A DNA stretch of 49,282 bases from an uncultured Bacteroidales bacterium (GTDB lineage Bacteria; Bacteroidota; Bacteroidia; Bacteroidales; WCHB1-69): positions 1 to 49,282 of the forward strand of contig CALECM010000071.1 in assembly GCA_937949745.1 (NCBI GenBank). The letters run 5' to 3'. Positions 26,624 to 35,410 of the stretch are shown in pieces. Position numbers and translations under genes: made by a program. The notes under the pieces are model-generated. The model worked only from the letters and a program-made list of their open reading frames with translations. It was not told the origin of the DNA and did not search any database. The stretch's first letter is position 1. The number at the start of each line of letters is the position of its first letter.

Positions 26624-29122
26624 ATGCGCTTATCAGAATTGAAAACCGGAGAAAAGGGCGTAATCGTCAAAGTGCTGGGACACGGAGGGTTTAGGAAGAG
26701 AATCGTAGAAATGGGATTTATCCGGGGAAAAGAAGTGGAAGTAATGTTAAACGCCCCTCTTAAGGATCCTATCAAATACAAAATCATGGGATATGAAGTC
26801 TCTCTCAGAAGGCAGGAAGCCGAACTGATAGAGGTGGTAAGTGAACAGGAAGCCGAAAATGTAAAGAACCAAATATCTTCTGCGCCAATATATAATCCTA
26901 TCAGTGAAGAAACCACAATTACAGAGGAAAAACTACATGAAGTCGCACTAAAAAAAAGACGCACGATCAATGTAGCCCTGGTAGGCAATCCCAATTCCGG
27001 AAAAACCTCCCTTTTCAACGCTGTTTCCGGTGGACACGAACGAGTGGGTAATTACAGCGGAGTTACCGTTGATGCCAAAGAAGGATTTTTCTCTTTCCAG
27101 GGATACAGATTTAAAATCGTGGATTTGCCGGGGACCTATTCCCTTTCAGCCTATACGCCCGAAGAACTTTATGTCAGGAAATATATTATCGACGAGATGC
27201 CTGATGTGATTATCAATGTGGTAGATTCTTCCAACCTCGAGCGCAACCTTTACCTGACCACCCAACTTATCGATATGAATGTAAGGATGGTGGTGGCGCT
27301 GAATATGTATGATGAACTGGAAGCAAGCGGCAACAAACTGGATTACACCTCTTTAAGTCAGCTGTTAGGAATCCCTATGATCCCGACCATATCGAAGAGA
27401 AACTGGGGTACCGACAACCTTTTCCATGTCATCATCAACTTGTATGAGGGATCTGATTATTTTGATAAAAACGGGAATATTTATCCCGAAATCCTTCAAT
27501 ATTTAAAAGATTGGCATGAAACCGAAGTTGGGGATAAGGAGCATCAGCCGCAGATTGAGGATTATGTACATAAAGATGAAGATTCTCCGCATAAAATAGA
27601 CCGGGTTTACCGCCATATTCATATCAATCATGGACCTTTGCTCGAAGAAGCCATTGAAGAAATAAAAAAACCTATCGCCTGCAACGAAGATATACGTTCC
27701 CGGTTTTCCACGCGTTTTTTGGCCATCAAATTACTGGAAAATGATCCGGATATCGAAAATATCGTTCGTAAACTCCCTAATCATGAGCTGATTTTCAAAA
27801 TACGGGACGATAAAGAAGAAGAGATATATAATACCATCAAAGAAACCAGCGAATCGGCTATTATCGACGCGAAGTACGGATTCATCGACGGGGCATTAAA
27901 GGAAGTGTATAAAGATAGTCCGGTTGAAAAAAAACAATATACCAAAGTCATAGATTCCATTGTCACTCATAAGATCTGGGGTTACCCTATTTTCTTCATC
28001 ATCTTATGGCTGATGTTCCAATTGACTTTTTCCCTGGGGCAATATCCTATGGATTGGATAGAATGGCTCATGAATCAACTGGGAGGAGTTGTGGACGCCA
28101 ATATGGCTGCCGGACCACTCAAAGATCTTTTGGTAGACGGGATCATCGGAGGCGTGGGAGCGGTAATCGTCTTCCTTCCCAATATCCTGATCCTGTATTT
28201 ATGCATCTCCTTTCTTGAAGATTCGGGTTATATGGCACGCGCCGCATTCATTATGGATAAAATCATGCATAAAATGGGATTGCATGGTAAATCGTTTATT
28301 CCGCTGATCATGGGTTTCGGATGTACCGTACCTGCGATTATGGCCACCAGGACAATCGAAAGCCATAAATCCCGTCTCATCACAATCCTGATCAATCCGC
28401 TGATGAGTTGCAGCGCGAGGTTACCCGTATATATTGTTTTAGTAGGAGCTTTTTTCCCCCGGTACAGTGGATTAGTATTGTTCTCCATTTACCTCATCGG
28501 TATTTTATTAGCTGCATTAATGGCGCGACTTTTCAGTAAATTCCTGATTAAAGGGGAAGATATTCCTTTCGTGATGGAATTACCGCCATATCGTATGCCG
28601 GGATCTAAAGTAATATTCAGACATACCTGGGAAAAAGGGAAACAATATCTGAAAAAGATGGGAGGAATTATTCTTTTTGCCTCTATTATTGTGTGGTTTT
28701 TAGGCTATTATCCAAACCATGACCATTACGAAACCGCGGCACAACAGCAGGAAAATTCTTATCTGGGTAAAATCGGTAAAGCAGTGGAACCGGTCATAAA
28801 ACCGTTAGGTTTCGACTGGAAGCTTGGAATCGGATTATTAGCCGGAGTAGGCGCCAAGGAATTGGTAGTTAGTTCCCTTAGTGTTATTTATTCTGTAGAT
28901 GAAGAACAAACTGTAAATCTGGGAGCCAGAATGCACATCACACCGCTGGTGGCTTTCAGCTATATGCTTTTTATTCTCATTTATTTCCCCTGCCTCGCCA
29001 CGATCGCAGCCATTAAAAATGAAACGGGAGGATGGAAATACGCTATATTTACCGTCGTGTACACCACCGTATTAGCCTGGATTGTAAGTTTTCTGGTCTT
29101 CCAGATAGGAAGTTTATTCTGA
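26624..29122 (+). CDS. feoB: FeoA-FeoB fusion, ferrous iron transporter
   Basis: FeoB imports Fe2+ through the inner membrane under GTP control. Residues 1-74 are a complete FeoA SH3-like domain (MRLSELKTGEKGVIV through the RRQEAELIEV strand). A 45-residue linker leads to the FeoB G domain with G1 GNPNSGKTS (121-129), G3 DLPGTYS and G4 NMYD. A helical insertion domain follows, then a polytopic domain with the Gate motifs (DSGYMARAAFIMDK, GFGCTVPAIMATRT, and CSARLPVYIVL). ATG at 26624 gives 832 residues. The fused arrangement is common in Bacteroidota. A small Cys-rich protein gene follows at 29191, and an AT-rich palindrome lies upstream. Confidence 0.96.
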   Translation: MRLSELKTGEKGVIVKVLGHGGFRKRIVEMGFIRGKEVEVMLNAPLKDPIKYKIMGYEVSLRRQEAELIEVVSEQEAENVKNQISSAPIYNPISEETTITEEKLHEVALKKRRTINVALVGNPNSGKTSLFNAVSGGHERVGNYSGVTVDAKEGFFSFQGYRFKIVDLPGTYSLSAYTPEELYVRKYIIDEMPDVIINVVDSSNLERNLYLTTQLIDMNVRMVVALNMYDELEASGNKLDYTSLSQLLGIPMIPTISKRNWGTDNLFHVIINLYEGSDYFDKNGNIYPEILQYLKDWHETEVGDKEHQPQIEDYVHKDEDSPHKIDRVYRHIHINHGPLLEEAIEEIKKPIACNEDIRSRFSTRFLAIKLLENDPDIENIVRKLPNHELIFKIRDDKEEEIYNTIKETSESAIIDAKYGFIDGALKEVYKDSPVEKKQYTKVIDSIVTHKIWGYPIFFIILWLMFQLTFSLGQYPMDWIEWLMNQLGGVVDANMAAGPLKDLLVDGIIGGVGAVIVFLPNILILYLCISFLEDSGYMARAAFIMDKIMHKMGLHGKSFIPLIMGFGCTVPAIMATRTIESHKSRLITILINPLMSCSARLPVYIVLVGAFFPRYSGLVLFSIYLIGILLAALMARLFSKFLIKGEDIPFVMELPPYRMPGSKVIFRHTWEKGKQYLKKMGGIILFASIIVWFLGYYPNHDHYETAAQQQENSYLGKIGKAVEPVIKPLGFDWKLGIGLLAGVGAKELVVSSLSVIYSVDEEQTVNLGARMHITPLVAFSYMLFILIYFPCLATIAAIKNETGGWKYAIFTVVYTTVLAWIVSFLVFQIGSLF

Positions 29123-29190
29123 CATTTCACGTAAGTTAAAATTTAAACAATATATCCGATGCATTCGTTTATCAAATAAAAACAGGAAAT

Positions 29191-29355
29191 ATGAACTGGC
29201 AGGATATATTGGTTTACATCATTATAAGTTTTTCTATCTTATATGTAATTATAAGGTCTTACCGACGCTATAAACGGATCAGGAAAGAGGGGAATATGTG
29301 CGACCAATGTTCGGAACAATGTGCCTTAAGGGAAATGAAAAGCAAAATTAGATAA
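29191..29355 (+). CDS. FeoB-associated Cys-rich membrane protein
   Basis: This 54-residue gene is easily missed by size cut-offs. It starts MNWQDILVYIIISF, giving one N-terminal membrane helix, then a basic stretch (YRRYKRIRKEG), then Cys-x2-Cys-x3-Cys (MCDQCSEQCALRE). That plan matches the small Cys-rich proteins found after feoB in Bacteroidota and Firmicutes. They are thought to play a FeoC-like accessory or iron-sensing role; this is not demonstrated for this lineage. It begins 68 bp after feoAB. Confidence 0.8.
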   Translation: MNWQDILVYIIISFSILYVIIRSYRRYKRIRKEGNMCDQCSEQCALREMKSKIR

Positions 29356-29452
29356 TATTTTTAAACAATTTTTATTTAAACTTGTTTCCTAATCATATTA
29401 ATAGAAAGAAACAATCAGAAGGCTTAAGTTAAGACACAAAAATTATACTTAT

Positions 29453-29851
29453 ATGAAAAAGATAGGATTTCTTATCGTAGCGCTAGCTATGGTTACGTTA
29501 TTAAGTTCATGCAAAAAAGATGAACCTATTTTAGGTGCAAATGTGAAAGTAACGGTTAAAAATTACCTTGGTATAGTCCAGAAGGGCACCACCGTTTACA
29601 TGTATAAAGATCATGAGCCTAATAACAATACGAGACCGTCCGAAGCCAAACAACAGGTTATAACGGATGATAACGGTGTAGCTGAATTCAGATTGAATTT
29701 TGCAAACCTGGATATTTTCGAATCCCAGACTTCTCTTTATTTCGCCGTATTTTATACGAATAATGACGGGGAAACGAGAGTTGCCGGAAGTACGGGTGTA
29801 ACTGTTAAAAGGGACGAATCCAAAAATCTGGACCTGACGATTCCATTATAA
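29453..29851 (+). CDS. Lipoprotein with transthyretin-like beta domain
   Basis: A lipoprotein signal (KKIGFLIVALAMVTLLSSC) is followed by KKDEP and a domain of about 105 residues that reads as beta strands: VKVTVKNYLG, TTVYMYKDHE, then VITDDNGVAEFRLNF, typical of a CNA-B or transthyretin-like sandwich. These are non-catalytic surface domains. The gene stands alone, 97 bp after the Cys-rich gene and 82 bp before the secreted hydrolase, and no exact -7 element is visible. Function is unknown. Confidence 0.7.
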   Translation: MKKIGFLIVALAMVTLLSSCKKDEPILGANVKVTVKNYLGIVQKGTTVYMYKDHEPNNNTRPSEAKQQVITDDNGVAEFRLNFANLDIFESQTSLYFAVFYTNNDGETRVAGSTGVTVKRDESKNLDLTIPL

Positions 29852-29933
29852 TTTCTTTTTACTGACATTGGTACATGCCATTTATACCGGATTTACCAAT
29901 AAACAATATTATTTATTCTGTGTTATTTGACAT

Positions 29934-30944
29934 ATGATAAAACGGGCCATATTTTTATTGGGAGCGATAGTATTGCTATTTAATAATCATGTGTTTTCGC
30001 AATGGACTCCTGATATTTTAGGTGATCGATTCCAGCAGATGGAAATTTATATGCCGGATGATTACGAAGGTAAAGTAAAATGTGTATTGATACGTCGATT
30101 ACCGGAAAATCCTACTGATAAAGCAGTTTTATATATACATGGTTTCAGTGATTATTTTTTCCATACCGAACAGGCTTCTCGTTTTAATGAGGAAGGATAC
30201 GCTTTCTATGCCGTAGATTTACGTAAATACGGAAGATCTTATATGGATCACCAGAAAATGGGAAACCTCAAAAATATTGAAGAATATTACGAAGATATCG
30301 ATTCCTGCTTAGCCATCATCCTGAATAACGGATACTCCACGATTATTTTGGCGGCCCACTCTACCGGCGGCTTAATCGGTTCTTTATATGCACATGATAA
30401 AAGAGATCATTTTCCCGTAAACGGAATGATTTTAAACAGTCCTTTTCTGGATATGAATTTCAATTCTTTCAAAGAAAAGATAGGAGTACCCGTAGTAGCA
30501 ACGATCGGGGCTGTATTCCCCAATATCGGGCTGGAATCAGGAGATAATTCATTTTATGGTGAAAGCCTGCATCAAAATTATCAGGGAGAATGGGACTATA
30601 ACCTGGAATGGAAACCGTGCAAATCGATTCCTGTAAGTTTTGGTTGGACAAGAGCTATTCACAGAGGCCATAAAAAATTGCAAAAAGGTCTGGATATCCC
30701 CTGCCCCGTTTTAGTCATGCACTCTGATAAGTCGGTTTACGGTGATGAATGGTCGGAGGATTTTACGAGGGGAGATGCCGTTCTCGATGTGGAAGATATC
30801 CATTCCTATGCTCCGTATCTGGGAAAGAATGTAACCGTAGAAGTTATTAATGACGGCTTGCATGACCTGGTTTTATCAAAAAAAGAAGTGAGGGACAATG
30901 TTTACCAAACTATTTTTTCATGGCTGAAAATGAATAACTTATAA
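29934..30944 (+). CDS. Secreted alpha/beta hydrolase, serine aminopeptidase S33/lysophospholipase-like
   Basis: A signal peptide (KRAIFLLGAIVLLFNNHVFSQ) precedes an alpha/beta-hydrolase fold. The oxyanion region is LYIHGFSDYF, the nucleophile elbow is AAHSTGG (Ser near residue 143), the acid is probably the Asp in GDAVLDVE (near residue 283), and the catalytic His is in NDGLHDL (near residue 316). The layout resembles monoacylglycerol lipases and S33 peptidases; substrate is not inferable. The 336 residues are complete. The gene stands alone on the plus strand, 71 bp before the DUF151 gene. Confidence 0.8.
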   Translation: MIKRAIFLLGAIVLLFNNHVFSQWTPDILGDRFQQMEIYMPDDYEGKVKCVLIRRLPENPTDKAVLYIHGFSDYFFHTEQASRFNEEGYAFYAVDLRKYGRSYMDHQKMGNLKNIEEYYEDIDSCLAIILNNGYSTIILAAHSTGGLIGSLYAHDKRDHFPVNGMILNSPFLDMNFNSFKEKIGVPVVATIGAVFPNIGLESGDNSFYGESLHQNYQGEWDYNLEWKPCKSIPVSFGWTRAIHRGHKKLQKGLDIPCPVLVMHSDKSVYGDEWSEDFTRGDAVLDVEDIHSYAPYLGKNVTVEVINDGLHDLVLSKKEVRDNVYQTIFSWLKMNNL

Positions 30945-31015
30945 TATATCTATCCATTGGAAAATAAAATTCGGATTTAATTAGTTATATAGAGAACACG
31001 ACATAAACAGAAATA

Positions 31016-31618
31016 ATGGACACTATTGAATTAGAAGTAGCTGATATTCGAAATGCGGAAAACCCAAGTGAAGCCTATGCACTAATATTAAAAGAAAAAA
31101 AAGGGGAAAAACTTCTCCCTGTTATGATCGGGTGGAGTGAAGCCAGATCTTTGGTGCTGGCGATGAACAAAGCTACTTCCCGGAGACCAACCCCGCATGA
31201 TTTATTTAAGTCTCTGGGCGATGCGACGGGATATATACTCACTTCCATTTTTATCTACAAATTCAAAGACGGGGTTTACTATACTTATCTCCGTATGACA
31301 AATAATGAAAATAATATAGAAATTGATTCCAGGACCTCTGACGCTGTTACACTTGCCTTAAATTACCGCGTGCCGATTTTCATCGACGGCGATTTATTGG
31401 AACATAATGGCCTTACTCCTGACAAATCCGGTAATGATGAAACGGATTTTCCTTACATGACCGAAGATGAGATTATCAATGAGGAATTATATATTAATCA
31501 GCAATTAGCTGAAATGACGGATGATGAGTTGGATATTTTATTGGAAGGGGCTATTGAAAGCGAAGATTTTGAACTCGCATCAAAAATCCATATCGAGATC
31601 GAAAAAAGAAGAATATAA
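31016..31618 (+). CDS. DUF151 bifunctional-nuclease-family protein with UVR motif
   Basis: The BFN/DUF151 domain occupies residues 1-135 (VADIRNAENPSEAYALILKEKKGEKLLPVMIG at the start, then EIDSRTSDAVTLALNYRVPIFID). Plant members were reported to have DNase and RNase activity. The C-terminal 40 residues form a UVR motif (DDELDILLEGAIESEDFELASKIHIEIEKR), as in UvrB and UvrC. The combination is a standard Bacteroidota architecture of 200 residues, cytoplasmic. The role in vivo is not known. It converges on the RseC-like gene with a 22-bp gap. Confidence 0.9.
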   Translation: MDTIELEVADIRNAENPSEAYALILKEKKGEKLLPVMIGWSEARSLVLAMNKATSRRPTPHDLFKSLGDATGYILTSIFIYKFKDGVYYTYLRMTNNENNIEIDSRTSDAVTLALNYRVPIFIDGDLLEHNGLTPDKSGNDETDFPYMTEDEIINEELYINQQLAEMTDDELDILLEGAIESEDFELASKIHIEIEKRRI

Positions 31619-31640
31619 CCTGTCAGTATTTTCATCCTGA

Positions 31641-32072
31641 CTATATCTTTTTCTGTATAAAAAAGGTAAATTGTTTATCTATTTTGCGGTTTCTGTTATA
31701 TAAAGCCAGAACGATGTAATAAACAGCAAGGGATGAAATAGACACAAGAAAACCCAAAAGTTCATTTCCGGTTAAGGAAACAACAAGAAACAAAGCGATC
31801 ATAAGGAGCAAAAATGGCACCAAATAAGCCATGATGAGTGCTTTTTTACCCAAACGTTCCTGCATATGGATAGTAACATGGTCTCCTACGGAGAAAATTT
31901 CATTTCCAATGTTAGTAATTTCCAACATTTCTTTTTTTCCCTGAAACATACAGGCGGATTTGGCATGGCAATTGCTGCAGGCGCTGTGAACAGTCATTTC
32001 CACTAATATCACATTTTCACCAGTAGCCTTTACGATACCGTCATTACAAACCGTTTGTTGATTTTTCTCCAT
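31641..32072 (-). CDS. SoxR-reducing system RseC family protein
   Basis: RseC-like proteins have an N-terminal Cys-rich cytoplasmic domain and two membrane helices; in gamma-proteobacteria they help reduce SoxR, and in Bacteroidota they often accompany Rnf genes. Here the Cys set lies at about residues 30-40 (SACSNCHAKSACMF). The beta region EITNIGNEIFSVGDHVTIHM follows, then two helices (ALIMAYLVPFLLLMIALFLVV and LLGFLVSISSLAVYYIVLAL). The ATG at 32072 is preferred over a start within the upstream terminator. It lies downstream of rpmA, past a strong terminator, without rnf genes. The length is 143 residues. Confidence 0.85.
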   Translation of the reverse strand: MEKNQQTVCNDGIVKATGENVILVEMTVHSACSNCHAKSACMFQGKKEMLEITNIGNEIFSVGDHVTIHMQERLGKKALIMAYLVPFLLLMIALFLVVSLTGNELLGFLVSISSLAVYYIVLALYNRNRKIDKQFTFFIQKKI

Positions 32073-32083
32073 AATTTTAAAGC

Positions 32084-32105
32084 AAAAAGCCGCTCTATGA
32101 GCGGC
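32084..32105 (-). terminator. Rho-independent terminator after rpmA
   Basis: On the minus strand GCCGCTC and GAGCGGC pair around a three-base loop and are followed by TTTTT. It lies between the rpmA stop and the RseC-like ATG, so that gene needs readthrough or its own promoter. Confidence 0.8.
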
Positions 32106-32138
32106 CTTTCTAATCAAACATTATTATAACAAAAAACA

Positions 32139-32408
32139 TTATGCTTCTGTTTTTTCCTCAGGAACTACTGAAACGAAAGATTTGCCTCCGGCTTTCTTTT
32201 TAAAGACAACAGTTCCGTCTACAAGTGAAAATAAAGTATGGTCTTTGCCCATTCCAACATTTAAACCGGGATTATGAACAGTACCTCTCTGACGAATGAT
32301 AATATTTCCGGCTTTTGCAAATTGTCCGCCAAATATTTTAACGCCTAATCGTTTACTTTCGGATTCACGACCGTTTTGTGAACTACCGACACCTTTTTTA
32401 TGTGCCAT
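32139..32408 (-). CDS. rpmA: 50S ribosomal protein L27
   Basis: L27 sits near the peptidyl-transferase centre. The N-terminus AHKKGVGSSQNGRESESKRLG and the RQRGTVHNPGLNVGMGKDHTLF core are diagnostic. There is no N-terminal processing extension of the Firmicutes type. The length is 89 residues. It follows rplU after 31 bp in the usual L21-L27 order and ends in a strong terminator. Confidence 0.98.
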   Translation of the reverse strand: MAHKKGVGSSQNGRESESKRLGVKIFGGQFAKAGNIIIRQRGTVHNPGLNVGMGKDHTLFSLVDGTVVFKKKAGGKSFVSVVPEEKTEA

Positions 32409-32439
32409 AATGATCTATTTTTATTCGTTATTACTCTGA

Positions 32440-32751
32440 TTAAAATTTGATGTCATCAATTTTAATGGCTGTAAGATATTGTCTGTGGCCATTTAATTTT
32501 TGATATCCTTTTCTTCTTTTCTTTTTGAAAACAAGAACTTTATCTCCTTTTAGATGATTGAGAACGGTAGCGGTTACCTCAGCACCCTGAACGGTAGGTT
32601 CACCCACTTTTACAGAACCGTCATTGTCAACCAACATAACGCGGTCGAATTTTACCTGCGACCCTTCTTCAGCTTTTAGGCGATGAACAAAGACTTTGCG
32701 GTCTTTTTCAATCTTAAATTGTTGCCCTGCTATTTCTACGATTGCGTACAT
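32440..32751 (-). CDS. rplU: 50S ribosomal protein L21
   Basis: L21 binds 23S rRNA. The opening MYAIVEIAGQQFKIEKDRKV and the C-terminal KKKRRKGYQKLNGHRQYLTAIKI are family signatures, and the 103-residue length is standard. It is first in the rplU-rpmA operon with a -7 element 37 bp upstream. Confidence 0.98.
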   Translation of the reverse strand: MYAIVEIAGQQFKIEKDRKVFVHRLKAEEGSQVKFDRVMLVDNDGSVKVGEPTVQGAEVTATVLNHLKGDKVLVFKKKRRKGYQKLNGHRQYLTAIKIDDIKF

Positions 32752-32788
32752 TGTAATGTAATTTATTTAGTTAAAAAATTTTGAGGTG

Positions 32789-32796
32789 CAAAAATA
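32789..32796 (-). promoter_or_regulatory. -7 element for rplU-rpmA
   Basis: TATTTTTG followed by GCACC on the minus strand, 37 bp before the rplU ATG at 32751. Confidence 0.6.
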
Positions 32797-32898
32797 TAAA
32801 AATAAATGATACATTCGTTTCAAAAAAAATAATTTTACTTAAACATTTTCGTTTATTAATTGTCTTTACTTTGTTTCTACCTATTAATATATCAAGAC

Positions 32899-34002
32899 AT
32901 GAAGGCAAAAAATGTTTTTAAGTTATTGCTATTGAACGTTTTAATCATTTCCACTAACATTTCATGTGCTCAACCCGCCCCATCTGGTGAACCTCCGAAA
33001 AATATTACAGTACAATCCAATTATGTAGATTTGACCTATGCAGCTGAGCAAACAGTAAATGCTGTTGTGCATATAAAAACGGAATTTATGAGAAAAAATT
33101 CCGTATGGGATGAATATTTCGGAGAAGATTTCGGGAGATTATTGGAAGAGTTATGGGGTTCCCGGTCTTCCCAATACCCGGTCATGGCTACAGGCTCCGG
33201 AGTAATTATTGATCCGACGGGTTACATTGTTACCAATAACCATGTGGTGCAGGAAGCGAACCAGATAACGGTTACCCTTAATAACAAGCGGGAATATGAA
33301 GCCACCGTAGTGGGAACAGATCCGCAAACTGATCTCGCCCTCATTAAAATAGACGCGCAGAATCTTCCTTATTTGGTATTTGCTAATTCGGATGAGGTTC
33401 GTGTGGGTGAATGGGTATTGGCCGTGGGTAATCCTTTTAACCTGAATTCAACGGTAACTGCCGGAATTGTGAGTGCTAAAGCCAGGAACCTGAATATTCT
33501 GGGAGACCAAAGTTCTATCGAGTCATTTATCCAAACCGATGCTGCCGTAAATAAAGGAAACAGCGGTGGCGCATTGGTTAACGCAGCAGGTGACCTGATC
33601 GGAATCAACTCCGCTATTGCGTCCGGAAACGGATATTTTACCGGTTACTCATTTGCAGTACCTTCCAACATAGCCAAAAAAATAGTAAATGACCTAAAAG
33701 AATTCGGCATCGTTAAAAGAGCTTACCTGGGGGTATTTGCCCATGAGGTAAACAATAAAATGGCCGAAGAACTGAATATGAATGAAATTAAAGGAATATA
33801 TATCGTGGAACTAGTAGAAGACGGATCGGCAAAAGCCGGTGGATTACAGGTGGGCGATATTATTCTGGACATCAATAACCACGATGTAAACTCCATGTCC
33901 GAATTGCGGGAAGTATTAACCCAATATTCTCCTGGAGATAAGGTGACCGTGAACTATCTGAGAAAAAACAGTGAACGGAAAACCGAAATAGTATTAAAAT
34001 AA
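32899..34002 (+). CDS. HtrA/Deg family periplasmic serine protease, single PDZ
   Basis: HtrA proteases handle misfolded envelope proteins. The protein has a signal region (KAKNVFKLLLLNVLIISTNISCAQ). A trypsin-like domain follows with the triad His in TNNHVV, Asp in QTDLALIKI and Ser in NKGNSGGALVN (near residue 222). It has one PDZ domain (KGIYIVELVEDGSAKAGGLQVGDII). ATG at 32899 is chosen over an upstream in-frame TTG. The 367 residues with one PDZ resemble DegS more than the two-PDZ DegP/DegQ. rpoD begins 21 bp after its stop, so the two are likely cotranscribed. Confidence 0.92.
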   Translation: MKAKNVFKLLLLNVLIISTNISCAQPAPSGEPPKNITVQSNYVDLTYAAEQTVNAVVHIKTEFMRKNSVWDEYFGEDFGRLLEELWGSRSSQYPVMATGSGVIIDPTGYIVTNNHVVQEANQITVTLNNKREYEATVVGTDPQTDLALIKIDAQNLPYLVFANSDEVRVGEWVLAVGNPFNLNSTVTAGIVSAKARNLNILGDQSSIESFIQTDAAVNKGNSGGALVNAAGDLIGINSAIASGNGYFTGYSFAVPSNIAKKIVNDLKEFGIVKRAYLGVFAHEVNNKMAEELNMNEIKGIYIVELVEDGSAKAGGLQVGDIILDINNHDVNSMSELREVLTQYSPGDKVTVNYLRKNSERKTEIVLK

Positions 34003-34023
34003 TTTATGCATTAATAAATACCA

Positions 34024-34884
34024 ATGAGACAATTAAAAATTTCAAAATCCATTACCAACAGAGATACTGCTTCGTTGGACCGCTACCTGGCTGATATCGG
34101 TAAAGAACCGATGATATCCGCCGAAGAAGAGGTGGAGCTGGCGAGAAGAATCAAAGCGGGTGATATGGCAGCATTGGAAAAACTAACGATTACCAACCTT
34201 CGTTTTGTGGTTTCCGTTGCCAAGCAGTATCAAAACCAGGGTATTTCCCTGCAGGATCTTATAAATGAAGGAAATGTGGGTTTGATTAAAGCTGCAAAAC
34301 GTTTTGACGAAACCAGAGGTTTCAAATTTATTTCGTACGCTGTTTGGTGGATACGCCAGGCTATTCTACAGGCTATCGCCGATCAGTCCAGGATCGTAAG
34401 ATTACCTCTCAACCAGGTCGGGACAATCAACCGGCTAAAAAAAGAAATCGCCAAACTTGAACAGGATCTGCAACGCGTTCCTACCGTGGAAGAAATTTCG
34501 GAAGCGGTCGATCTTCCTGTCTACAAAGTGGCCGAGATCCTAAAAATGAACAACCATCCCCAATCTATCGATTCTCCCATTTCTCCTGATGAAGAAACCA
34601 AATTTATCGACACCTTTATCTTTGAAAATGACGAGGATACGGATACTTTACTGATGAAAGAATCTCTTTCTTCGGAAATCAATGACGTACTCTCCACCCT
34701 AACCGAGAAAGAAAGTGAAATCATAAAGCTTTTTTACGGTATCGGCAGTTCTCACGAATATACGCTTGACGAAATCGGGGATATCTATGACCTTTCCCGC
34801 GAAAGGGTTAGGCAGATAAAAGAAAGAGCGTTAAAACGACTGCGTCAGGAATCGAAAAATAAAAAATTAAAAATGTATCTCTAA
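34024..34884 (+). CDS. rpoD: RNA polymerase primary sigma factor, RpoD-like
   Basis: This is the short Bacteroidota primary sigma factor (286 residues, no region 1.1). Region 1.2 is LDRYLADIGKEPMISAEEEVELARRI. Region 2 carries NLRFVVSVAKQYQNQGISLQDLINEGNVGLIKAA and the -10-reading helix FKFISYAVWWIRQAI. Region 4 ends with the helix-turn-helix TLDEIGDIYDLSRERVRQIKERALKRLR. In Bacteroidota this protein directs recognition of the unusual TTG/TAnnTTTG promoters that precede many genes in this window. It follows htrA with a 21-bp gap that has no obvious promoter of its own. Confidence 0.96.
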   Translation: MRQLKISKSITNRDTASLDRYLADIGKEPMISAEEEVELARRIKAGDMAALEKLTITNLRFVVSVAKQYQNQGISLQDLINEGNVGLIKAAKRFDETRGFKFISYAVWWIRQAILQAIADQSRIVRLPLNQVGTINRLKKEIAKLEQDLQRVPTVEEISEAVDLPVYKVAEILKMNNHPQSIDSPISPDEETKFIDTFIFENDEDTDTLLMKESLSSEINDVLSTLTEKESEIIKLFYGIGSSHEYTLDEIGDIYDLSRERVRQIKERALKRLRQESKNKKLKMYL

Positions 34885-34889
34885 AACAA

Positions 34890-34905
34890 TATTTTTGTAT
34901 TTTTG
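34890..34905 (+). promoter_or_regulatory. Tandem -7 elements for the Cys-rich lipoprotein
   Basis: TATTTTTG occurs twice back to back (34890-34897 and 34898-34905), 51-67 bp before the ATG at 34957. Either could serve. Confidence 0.5.
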
Positions 34906-34956
34906 CGTGCGTAAGAAATATATGGAATACAAATCAAAATTTAAGCATCAAAAATT

Positions 34957-35388
34957 ATGAAAAAATTATTAATGATCGTCGTTGCGGGACTTTTTGTTTT
35001 CAGTTCCTGCGGAAATAACAAAACTGCTGAAACCGTAACTACCGAAACCACTGTACAGGAAGAATGTACACAAGGTGAAAAAGGATGTTGCAAAGAGATG
35101 ACCGAAGAGCAGAAAGCCGACATGGAAGCCTGGAAAAACTGGGATAACCAAACAGCTGAAAAAAAACAGGAACTCCTTGCTAAAAGAAAAGAAATGATCG
35201 ATCAGAAAATGGCTGAAAAAGGGGAATGCCAAAAAGAAGAGTGTTCGGAAGAATGCAAAACCAGAAATGCTGAGTTAAAAGCAAAAATGGACAATTGGGC
35301 TAACCTTACCATGGACGAGCAAAAAGCTTTAGTAGATGGTTTCGGCGGCGGATGTAACAAAGACGGAGGTTGTAAACACGGAGCGTAA
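34957..35388 (+). CDS. Cys-rich acidic lipoprotein
   Basis: A lipoprotein signal (KKLLMIVVAGLFVFSSC) is followed by a Thr/Glu linker and a charged helical domain. It contains a CxxxxxxCC set (EECTQGEKGCCKE), a middle cluster (ECQKEECSEECKTR) and a terminal pair (GGGCNKDGGCKHGA). The even number of Cys suggests disulfides or metal binding in the periplasm; His is present only in the final residues. No known family is recognised. It follows rpoD but has its own promoter and a strong terminator, so it is probably a separate 143-residue unit. Confidence 0.65.
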   Translation: MKKLLMIVVAGLFVFSSCGNNKTAETVTTETTVQEECTQGEKGCCKEMTEEQKADMEAWKNWDNQTAEKKQELLAKRKEMIDQKMAEKGECQKEECSEECKTRNAELKAKMDNWANLTMDEQKALVDGFGGGCNKDGGCKHGA

Positions 35389-35410
35389 TTACATACGACA
35401 TTAAATATGA

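Noticed and set aside
31620..31645. Hairpin GTCAG/CTGAC between the DUF151 and RseC-like genes as a terminator
   Set aside because: The stem is only 5 bp and no T run follows directly.
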